Notes under the pieces: model-generated
Told to the model about the DNA's origin: nothing
Databases searched by the model: none
The model's input: only the letters and a program-made list of their open reading frames with translations
Assembly: GCA_016703625.1 (NCBI GenBank)
Contig: JADJBP010000004.1
Location: 248,001-312,000 of the forward strand
Length of the DNA: 64,000 nt
Source of the DNA: Chitinophagaceae bacterium
GTDB taxonomy: Bacteria; Bacteroidota; Bacteroidia; Chitinophagales; Chitinophagaceae
Direction of reading: 5' to 3'
Shown here: piece after piece, positions 57,376 to 64,000 of the stretch
How the letters are laid out: each line of letters starts with the position of its first letter
Position numbering within the stretch: position 1 is the stretch's first letter
Position numbers and translations under genes: made by a program

Positions 57376-58310
57376 TTGCGCACCCTTTTTAAATAGTTCC
57401 AGATCGCAAAACCAAGAATGATGACCGAAAGGATAACGGGCAGCCAGAATGCCATGTGATTGTCTTTGTAGGGAATGGGTACATTCATGCCATAAATACT
57501 GGCGATCAATAGCGGCACACTTAAAAAGATGGTAAGCGTGGTAAGCCTTTTCAGTACTGCATTCTGGTTATTGCTGATGATGCTGGCAAAGGCATCCAGC
57601 GTACTGTTGAGGATGGTGGTATAGGTGTTTGCCATTTCAAGGGCCTGCGATGTTTCCACGATAAGGTCTTCCAGGAAATCCCTTTCATCTTCATTTAATT
57701 TTAAAAGATTGGTACGGCTCAGCTTCATCATCAGCAGTTCGTTGCTGCGCAGGGCCGTGATGAAATACACAAAACTTTTCTGGATACGCATCAGTTGCAG
57801 CAGCTCTTCATTGCGGTTGCTGTCGTACAGTTTTTGTTCAAGGCTGTTGCGGCGGGTATTGATCTCCTTTAAATATTCCTGGAAATTGTTGGTGATCTTT
57901 TCAAAAATTTTCAATACCATCATATTCGTCCGGTCGGTATTACGATGCTGGAACGTGTTCAGGAATTTTTTGATGGCCTCATTCTCAAACGAGTTTACCG
58001 TTACGATCTGGTTATGGGTTAAGATGATACAAATAGGGATGGTGATATAGAACGCATCACTCAGGTTGAATGAATTGTTTTCGGTAGGTGTTTTTATCAC
58101 GATCAGTTTTACATCGTCTTCGATCTCGTACCGGCTGCGCTCATCAATATCCAGTGAATCTTTTAAAAAGTCAATGGGAATGTCCATCGTTTCACTCAGT
58201 TCGGAAAATTCTTCCTGCTTAAGCGGCGGCAGCACATTTACCCATACCGCATTTTCTGCTTTATCTACAGCGATCGTTTTCTGTTCTGCAATTTTAAAAT
58301 ACTGTATCAT
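57372..58310 (-). CDS. corA: CorA-like magnesium transporter
   Basis: 312 residues, intact. Large cytosolic alpha/beta funnel with a long stalk helix, two C-terminal membrane helices, and the GMN selectivity motif at 274-276 (YGMNVPIP). Forms a pentameric Mg(2+) channel (Co(2+)/Ni(2+) possible). The start overlaps the DinB-like gene stop by ATGA. Confidence 0.9.
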   Translation of the reverse strand: MIQYFKIAEQKTIAVDKAENAVWVNVLPPLKQEEFSELSETMDIPIDFLKDSLDIDERSRYEIEDDVKLIVIKTPTENNSFNLSDAFYITIPICIILTHNQIVTVNSFENEAIKKFLNTFQHRNTDRTNMMVLKIFEKITNNFQEYLKEINTRRNSLEQKLYDSNRNEELLQLMRIQKSFVYFITALRSNELLMMKLSRTNLLKLNEDERDFLEDLIVETSQALEMANTYTTILNSTLDAFASIISNNQNAVLKRLTTLTIFLSVPLLIASIYGMNVPIPYKDNHMAFWLPVILSVIILGFAIWNYLKRVRK

Positions 58311-58838
58311 GTGGTTTCCCTCGTTTTATGGATACTGAGTAAATGGTGTTCGGTATGAAAAATGGTAAAATAGCAAAGCTCCCTCAGCGTAATGCGCCCA
58401 AGCAGCGGGTGTTTGGCCAGGAAATTATCGAGGTCCGCTTCGGATCTGTTATTTTGTAAAGCTCTTATGAATTTTGCAGTAGCCTTTTGCCAGTTCGCCA
58501 TTATTTTTTGCTTACCATATTTTATTTCGATTGGTTTGGGAACAAAACGGGCGCTGGCTTTTCCGCCCTCACTTAATTTTTTATAATACTTTTCTTTTAC
58601 CGTTTCATACGGCCTGCTGCTTCGGTTTGGCGTGCCGCCGATCCATCGAACCAAAAATCCGGGTAATGCATAGGCGAGGGTAGTGGTATTGGTTGAAATA
58701 ATGAGGTGCTGTACATTTTCTGCTGCCGACCATTTATTTTGGGGCCTGTGAAAAAACAGTTTCATCAACAGCATGACATGTTTCAGTTAATTGTTTAAAA
58801 ATAAGTTCTGCCGCTGTTATGATCTCTGTTTTTGTCAT
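58307..58838 (-). CDS. DinB-like four-helix protein, one frameshift
   Basis: About 176 residues. MTKTEIITAAELIFKQLTET, then after correcting a T run near 58750 HRPQNKWSAAENVQHLIIST, and TLRELCYFTIFHTEHHLLSI with the His cluster of the DinB fold. Function unknown. The ATG at 58838 overlaps the dapF stop as ATGA. The open frame seen directly starts only at 58774. Confidence 0.75.
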
Positions 58839-59616
58839 ATTTCTATTTCGCCTTTATACACCAGTTCTGCCGGGCCGCAGAGCCAGATATTTTCAAAATG
58901 CTGGTCATCTATCTTGTCAAATTCCACGCTCAGTTTTCCGCCATAAGTATTTACTTCCACCCGGTTAAAGCCATTCTCATTATGTGCACTCATCAATGCA
59001 GATGCGGTAACACCGGTACCACAACTGAGGGTTTCGTCTTCCACGCCCCGTTCATAGGTACGTACAAATATACTGTCCTCGTCAACGGTCTCCACAAAAT
59101 TCACATTGATGCCTTCATCTTTAAAATGTTTGCTGTTGCGGATCTCACGGCCTGTTTCCACAACATCAATATTAGCCACATCATTGGCAAACTTTACAAA
59201 ATGCGGTGAGCCTGTATTTACCACGTTATGTCCCGAATGGTATTCCACATGATACACATCCTGCATCTTTAAACGTACATTGTCCTGCATGTCAATTTCT
59301 GCTTCATGTTTACCGTCAACCGCAATAAAATGATACGTGCTTTTATGAATGCCTATCAGGTTGGCAAATTTTACCAGGCACCTTCCCCCGTTACCGCACA
59401 TGCTGCTGACATTTCCATCTGCATTGTAATAGGTCATTTCAAAATCGAGGTATTTTTTGTGCCCAGCAACATCAGGCCGTCGGCTCCAACACCAAAGCGC
59501 CGGTCGCAGATCTGTTTTACCTGTTCCGGTGTTAGCTCACTGTACTTATTGTCGCGGTTATCCAGTATCACAAAATCATTTCCTGTGCCCTGGTATTTAT
59601 AAAATTCTATTTTCAT
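58835..59616 (-). CDS. dapF: Diaminopimelate epimerase, one frameshift
   Basis: About 260 residues. Converts LL- to meso-diaminopimelate for lysine and peptidoglycan synthesis. MKIEFYKYQGTGNDFVILDN start, RRFGVGADGLMLL, first catalytic Cys in MCGNGGRCLV and second in LSCGTGVTASALM. The frame breaks in an A run near 59450; adding one A gives KKYLDFEMTYYNADGNVSSM. The ATG at 59616 matches the family start (an upstream ATG lies in the phosphorylase gene). Essential in peptidoglycan makers, so the lesion is probably an error. Confidence 0.94.
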
Positions 59617-59624
59617 TATTACAG

Positions 59625-60506
59625 TTATATGCTTGAATTGGCGATCACCTCTAATGATCGTTTTATTAAATTTTCTACAGCCAATACACCGTTTGCTGAA
59701 AATTGTTTGCTGATGCGGTTGGCAACAATAGCGCTCAGGCTCAGGCAATGATGCCCCAGTGCATTACCCAATCCGTAAATGGCCGATGTTTCCATCTCAA
59801 AATTAGTGATTCGGTAATTGCCAAAACTGAAATTGGTTAGGTTATCGATCAGCATCGGGTAGCCCAGTCCCAAACGCAGCACCCGTCCCTGCGGACCATA
59901 AAAACCGGGGCAGGTTACCGTGATACCATGGTGATAATTTTCAGTAAAATGTTTGATCAGCGAAGCGCTTGCCATATTGATATACGGGGAAACCTTACCC
60001 GAACTTAACTGGGTATGGGTGCTGAAAGCCTGGATGAGCTGCTTTTCTTCTTCATTATTTTCGAAGCGGTAAAAATGCATGAGGTTGTCGAGGCCGAGGC
60101 CGTGCGTGCTGGCCACAAAACTGTCGACCGGGATATCTTTTTGTAAAGAACCCGAAGTGCCAAAGCGGATGATATTCAGCCGGGTCAATTCATTTTTGAT
60201 CAGCCTGGTTTCAAGATCAATATTTGCCAGTGCATCCAGTTCGTTCAAAACAATATCAATATTATCGGGGCCAATGCCGGTGCTTACACAACTGATCCGT
60301 TTTTTACCGATAAAACCCGTATGGGTCACAAATTCCCGGTGTTTATTCCGGTATTCTGTATTATCAAAATATTTACTTACTTCTCCCACCCGGTCGGGAT
60401 CGCCAACGGTGATAATGGTTTCAGCGATCTCTTCGGGTCTGCCATTGAGGTGGTATACAGCACCGCGTTCATTAATGATCAGTTCCGATTCTGCGATCCT
60501 GCCCAT
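59625..60506 (-). CDS. Nucleoside phosphorylase (uridine phosphorylase-like)
   Basis: 293 residues, intact. Phosphorolysis of nucleosides to base and ribose 1-phosphate. ITVGDPDRVGEVSKYF holds the phosphate-binding loop, RFGTSGSLQ is the second phosphate site, and NFEMETSAIYGLGNALGH the nucleoside site (E-M-E) of the NP-I family. First gene of a six-gene minus-strand cluster; dapF starts 8 bases after its stop. Confidence 0.88.
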   Translation of the reverse strand: MGRIAESELIINERGAVYHLNGRPEEIAETIITVGDPDRVGEVSKYFDNTEYRNKHREFVTHTGFIGKKRISCVSTGIGPDNIDIVLNELDALANIDLETRLIKNELTRLNIIRFGTSGSLQKDIPVDSFVASTHGLGLDNLMHFYRFENNEEEKQLIQAFSTHTQLSSGKVSPYINMASASLIKHFTENYHHGITVTCPGFYGPQGRVLRLGLGYPMLIDNLTNFSFGNYRITNFEMETSAIYGLGNALGHHCLSLSAIVANRISKQFSANGVLAVENLIKRSLEVIANSSI

Positions 60507-60630
60507 AATTTTAACTTTAGATTTGTGATGTGCAATTTTCTTTAAAATTACCCTATTTTTGCACTTGTAAAAAATGAAATGAGAAATAGCTTACCATTTA
60601 TAATTTTTCCTTTTTATTTTTGACTTTTAT

Positions 60631-60701
60631 GGTCCTGTAGCCGAGTGGTTAGGCAAAGCTCTGCAAAAGCTTCTACACCGGTTCGAATCCGGTCGGGACC
60701 T
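60631..60701 (+). tRNA. tRNA-Cys (GCA)
   Basis: Acceptor GGTCCTG pairs with CGGGACC (one G-T pair), D arm GCCG/GGC, anticodon stem AAGCT/AGCTT with loop CTGCAAA giving anticodon GCA, and T arm CCGGTTCGAATCCGG. The 3' CCA is not encoded. 71 bases to the discriminator. Confidence 0.95.
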
Positions 60702-60711
60702 CACTTCAGTA

Positions 60712-60740
60712 AAGGGTTGCTTCGGCAACCCTTATTTTTT
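60712..60740 (+). terminator. Intrinsic terminator of tRNA-Cys
   Basis: AAGGGTTGC (60712-60720), TTCG tetraloop, GCAACCCTT (60725-60733), then ATTTTTT. Perfect 9-bp stem. Confidence 0.92.
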
Positions 60741-60873
60741 GTAATCCCATCTTTTTATTCCCTTTCCGCAATTCATCCTGCCATAATCCCATTCCATGCC
60801 GTACCGGCTTTCCCTGCTGTTTTAGCTGCAATAGTTTTACAGCATCAATTTTCTGTGAACCTAAAAATAATAA

Positions 60874-61652
60874 ATGAAATTCATTGTAGTGCTTTTCAGC
60901 GTAGTTGTTACCGGGTTGGTAACCCTGCTGCCCGGTGAAAAAATGTAAGCGGTACCTGGGTGATGGAGCAGGGTAAAGCAGACTGCAGCCCGGCCGTCAT
61001 CCGGATTAAAATGAACGAAGGTAATTGGGAAGGGAATATGGATATCCCCGGTGAAAGGGTATTTGGATAGATCCATGTATTCCATTTCAGTAAAGGGTGA
61101 TAGTGTTTTTATAAAAGTATCAAAAGATGGTAATGCCATTAATGCAGCTATGGTAAATGAAAATACACTGGAAGGTAACCTGGTTACAGATGCCGGAATG
61201 ATTACCTGGTAAATTCCATTGGTTGTGATGATTGCCATTCGCCTAAAAAAATGGGAGCACACGGCCCCGAGATCATTCCGGAACTGCGCTTCTCAGGTTA
61301 TCCAGCCGACAGGCCGGTGGGAAAGGTGGATACCAATTCAATAAAGAACGGCTGGTCGATGTTTGGCCCCGACTTTACCAACACAGCAGGTATGTGGGGC
61401 ATGTCATTTGCCGGCAATATCAGCAGCGATGAAACCGGTATCGGGAACTGGACAGAAGAGCAATTCATGACGGCTTTGCGTAAAGGCAAATACAAGGGCC
61501 TTGAGGGCAGCCGCGACCTGTTACCACCAATGCCCTGGATTGTTTATAAGAACATGAGCGATGATGATATCCGTTCGATCTTTGCGTACTTAAAAACAAC
61601 AAAGCCGGTACGCAATATCGTACCTGCTCCAAAGCTGCCGTCCGAATTATAA
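60874..61652 (+). pseudogene. Chimera: secreted lipocalin-like fragment joined to truncated c-type cytochrome
   Basis: Left part (60874 to about 61200, two frameshifts): signal peptide MKFIVVLFSVVVTGLVTLLP, then VSGTWVMEQGKADCSPAVIR, EGNWEGNMDIP and NTLEGNLVTDAGMITW, a beta-domain that stops short. Right part (about 61196-61652): DYLVNSIGCDDCHSPKKMGA with one CxxCH heme site, GMWGMSFAGNISSDETGIGN and DDIRSIFAYLKTTKPVRNIV, the C-terminal three quarters of a periplasmic c-type cytochrome, lacking its signal peptide. The two overlap out of frame at TGATTACC. A deletion or assembly join is likely. Confidence 0.75.
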
Positions 61653-61678
61653 GCCATGATCATTCAAATACAAATAAG

Positions 61679-61704
61679 AATCTCTCTGTATGGAGAGATT
61701 TTTA
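61679..61704 (+). terminator. Intrinsic terminator after the cytochrome fragment
   Basis: AATCTCTC (61679-61686), 6-base loop, GAGAGATT (61693-61700), then TTTATTT. Eight-bp stem, short T run. Confidence 0.65.
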
Positions 61705-61902
61705 TTTACAGGAATATGCAGTTGATACAAACCAAAGCACAATTCATACGTGGTTTTCCTCAATTCATACGCGTGTATAACCCGCCCATGATGAAGACAG
61801 CCGCATTAAAATAAAAAAGATTGTAAATTGTAATACTGCTTTACTCAACAATAAAGAACGGCAACCCGGTCCATTGTATACAGTAAAGTAAAATAAATAC
61901 CG

Positions 61903-62976
61903 ATGATACGACTGCCCCAATATACAAAAAAGGACCTGCAGATACTGGCCATCAACATGCCGCCGGTAGTGATCCTGCTGAACAGCCTGTTATTCGGGAA
62001 GCGGTTTTTTACAGAACCCGGGGTATTCACCGGGTCGGGGCTTATCGTGCTGCTGATCATGACCTTGGCCTGGTTTGTTTTTACCTGGATAGCGGTAACG
62101 GTCAGGAACCGCCTTCCTGCAAACAGGAACCTGATCAAAAGACTGGGTATAACGATATTATTGATCGGCATCATACAGTCACTGGTGATCACCCTGCTGT
62201 TCAGGGGTTACAGTCATTTTAACCTTTTTGATTATACGCTGAATGAAACGCGGTATTACTGGACACTGGGCATCAGTTTTTTGATCAATATCATCATCAC
62301 CATGGTTCACGAAGGCGTAGACAGTTTTGAAAAATGGAAAAACACGCTTACAGAAACAGAACAGCTGAAAACGGCCTATACACAAAGCCAGTTACTGGGA
62401 TTGAAGAGCCAGGTGAATCCGCATTTTTTGTTCAACAGCCTGAATTCGCTGTCGAGCCTCATCAGTGAAGATGAAACAAAGGCCTCCACATTCCTGGATG
62501 AGCTGACTAAAGTGTATCGTTACATGCTGCGCAGCCCTGATGAAAAAATGGTAACGCTGGGAACGGAATTACAGTTCATCAGGTCGTATTTTTATTTACT
62601 CAAAGCCAGGTATGGCGATTGTGTTCAATTGCAGGTGGATACCGATGAAACAGCGAACAACAAATTTGTTTCGCCGTTAATACTGCAAACCATTTTTGAA
62701 TATAGTATTAACAGCAATGTACTTTTAAAAGAATGCCCGCTTTCTTTTTTAATTGGTATTGATCCAAACGGGAAACTGCTGGTGCAGAATAACATGCAGG
62801 TAAAACAAACGGCAGTATCGGCCGGGATAGAAGGGATCGCCAATTTGATGGAAAAATATAAACTGATCAGTGATGAGCGGGTGGAGATCAGCAGGAATCA
62901 TGATATTTTTTCTGTAACCATTCCGTTAATACCGGGTACCAAAATGTTGCAACATGAAATGGGTTTGGCCAAATAG
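61903..62976 (+). CDS. LytS/YehU-type sensor histidine kinase with degenerate ATP site
   Basis: 357 residues. Four membrane helices (about 15-140), then the His_kinase domain with the phospho-acceptor block QVNPHFLFNSLNSLSSLI (His174). The expected N-box ENAxKHN reads EYSINSN at 266-272, so the Asn and His of the ATP/Mg site are replaced, and the later G-rich loop is weak. It may be an inactive partner. The stop overlaps the next kinase gene by 23 bases. Confidence 0.85.
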   Translation: MIRLPQYTKKDLQILAINMPPVVILLNSLLFGKRFFTEPGVFTGSGLIVLLIMTLAWFVFTWIAVTVRNRLPANRNLIKRLGITILLIGIIQSLVITLLFRGYSHFNLFDYTLNETRYYWTLGISFLINIIITMVHEGVDSFEKWKNTLTETEQLKTAYTQSQLLGLKSQVNPHFLFNSLNSLSSLISEDETKASTFLDELTKVYRYMLRSPDEKMVTLGTELQFIRSYFYLLKARYGDCVQLQVDTDETANNKFVSPLILQTIFEYSINSNVLLKECPLSFLIGIDPNGKLLVQNNMQVKQTAVSAGIEGIANLMEKYKLISDERVEISRNHDIFSVTIPLIPGTKMLQHEMGLAK

Positions 62977-64000
62977 GGTAGAGTGGATCAGTTTTTTTGT
63001 ACTGATGCCTTTTATAGCAGCAGGCTGCAGTTTTGTATTGTTTGGCAAAAACTGGTACAGCTCAGCAAACCTGTGGGTATATGGTTTTTTATTTATGATA
63101 TGTGTTGGTCTTTGTATCTGGTACTTTGATGTGATCCTGACCAGGTATATTCATGATACGTTTGCGGCTTACCGTGATATTCTAAAACGCATCATAGCGC
63201 TGGTTGTTAAACAGGCGATCATGATCGGCATTTCAAACAGCATTTTTATAGCCGGCATCATGCAAATGCCGCTGGCCCAGTTTCAGGCAGGCAGCACCGA
63301 ATTCTGGATGTGCTATGGAATTGCATTGGGCATCACCCTCATCGCCATGGTGATCTGGGAAGGAGATTTTATCTTCCAGCAATGGAAGGAGAGCCTTACT
63401 GAAAATGAAAAATACACCCAGCTGAGCCTGCAGGGCGAATTTGACATGCTGAAGAGCCAGGTGAACCCGCATTTTTTATTCAATTGTTTCAATACTTTAT
63501 CTTCCCTGATAACTGAAGACAAACATCGGGCCGAGGTTTTTTTAAATGAACTGAGTAAGGTTTACCGTTACCTGCTGCGCAATAATGAGAACGGCATGAG
63601 TACACTGAAAAATGAGATCCGGTTTATCAGGTCATATTATGAACTGCTGAAGACCAGGCATGGAGATGCCATCCAGTTACAGATCGAGACCGACAAACGC
63701 TATGATGATTACCTGCTGCCTTCACTCAGCCTGCAGATGCTGGTAGAAAATGCGGTAAAGCACAATGCACTTTCGAAATCGCTGCCCCTGCAGATCGAAG
63801 TGTTTACCACGGTGGGTAATAAACTGGTGGTGAACAATAATATCCGGCAGCGGGCACAAAAAGCGCCATCCGGTGAAGTGGGCCTGAAGAATATCCGGCA
63901 GAAGTATGCATTGCTTAACCAGGCCGGTTTCCAGGTGATGAATGACGGTAAACAATTTACGGCAGTATTGCCATTGATATGGGATAAACTGATGATAACA
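62954..64000 (+). CDS. LytS/YehU-type sensor histidine kinase, 3' end outside the window
   Basis: 349 residues in the window and open to the last base. Start ATG 62954 (MKWVWPNRVEWISFFVLMPF), inside the end of the previous gene. Four membrane helices, phospho-acceptor block QVNPHFLFNCFNTLSSLI (His173), and an intact N-box VENAVKHN (265-271) plus GEVGLKNIRQKYALL. Paralogue of the upstream gene with a complete ATP site. A LytTR response regulator would be expected next, beyond the window. Confidence 0.88.
   Translation, partial: MKWVWPNRVEWISFFVLMPFIAAGCSFVLFGKNWYSSANLWVYGFLFMICVGLCIWYFDVILTRYIHDTFAAYRDILKRIIALVVKQAIMIGISNSIFIAGIMQMPLAQFQAGSTEFWMCYGIALGITLIAMVIWEGDFIFQQWKESLTENEKYTQLSLQGEFDMLKSQVNPHFLFNCFNTLSSLITEDKHRAEVFLNELSKVYRYLLRNNENGMSTLKNEIRFIRSYYELLKTRHGDAIQLQIETDKRYDDYLLPSLSLQMLVENAVKHNALSKSLPLQIEVFTTVGNKLVVNNNIRQRAQKAPSGEVGLKNIRQKYALLNQAGFQVMNDGKQFTAVLPLIWDKLMIT

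Overview
The window reads as a chromosomal segment of a Bacteroidota bacterium, most likely of the Chitinophagaceae. The grounds are two large PKD adhesin-like proteins with the gliding-motility/type IX secretion C-terminal domain, DUF4476 and SHOCT secreted proteins, TlpA-like thioredoxins, LytS-type kinases, near absence of Shine-Dalgarno sites, and TAnnTTTG-like -7 boxes. The family-level placement is inference. I see no phage, transposase, plasmid gene or CRISPR array.

Layout. 1-1.6 kb: truncated S9 peptidase, NAD(P)-binding protein, small acetyltransferase (all minus). 1.6-8.7 kb: a complete trp operon (trpE-G-D-C-F-B-lipoprotein-A, plus), preceded by what looks like a ribosome-mediated attenuator: a 17-codon leader with tandem Trp codons, an antiterminator candidate and an intrinsic terminator. 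8.8-21 kb: TlpA-like protein, pdxJ, lipoprotein, ahcY, Lrp regulator, valS, aqpZ, D-threonine aldolase-like enzyme. 21-28 kb: outer-membrane barrel, a six-fold DUF4476 repeat protein, three tandem SHOCT paralogues. 27-40 kb: cardiolipin synthase, Fe-S oxidoreductase, pyrR-like phosphoribosyltransferase, DUF2279 protein, phosphoglucomutase, S41 protease, LIC11966-like protein, pcm, queuosine precursor transporter. 40-47 kb: two tandem PKD/T9SS proteins. 47-54 kb: small basic protein, racemase, Tat-exported amine oxidase, esterase and small hypotheticals. 54.3-54.8 kb: RNase P RNA. 55-60.5 kb: a minus-strand operon whose genes mostly overlap by 4 nt (nucleoside phosphorylase, dapF, DinB-like, corA, nudix, GNAT). 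60.6 kb: tRNA-Cys. 60.9-61.7 kb: a chimeric pseudogene. 61.9-64 kb: two tandem LytS-like kinases, the second running off the end.

Two things cut across the window. First, nearly half of the protein genes, including essential ones (valS, dapF, pdxJ, pcm), carry single-base frameshifts, mostly in A or T runs, while the trp genes, ahcY, aqpZ and the second PKD gene are clean. I read most of these as uncorrected long-read indels and give each such gene as one CDS spanning its fragments. Second, short palindromic and tandem repeats are scattered between genes and in places lie inside genes: a CCCTCTCC/GGAGAGGG palindrome sits in frame in trpE, inside RNase P RNA and over the stop codon of the amine oxidase gene, and an ATTAACGA octamer array recurs at two intergenic loci and, degenerately, inside the DUF2279 gene.
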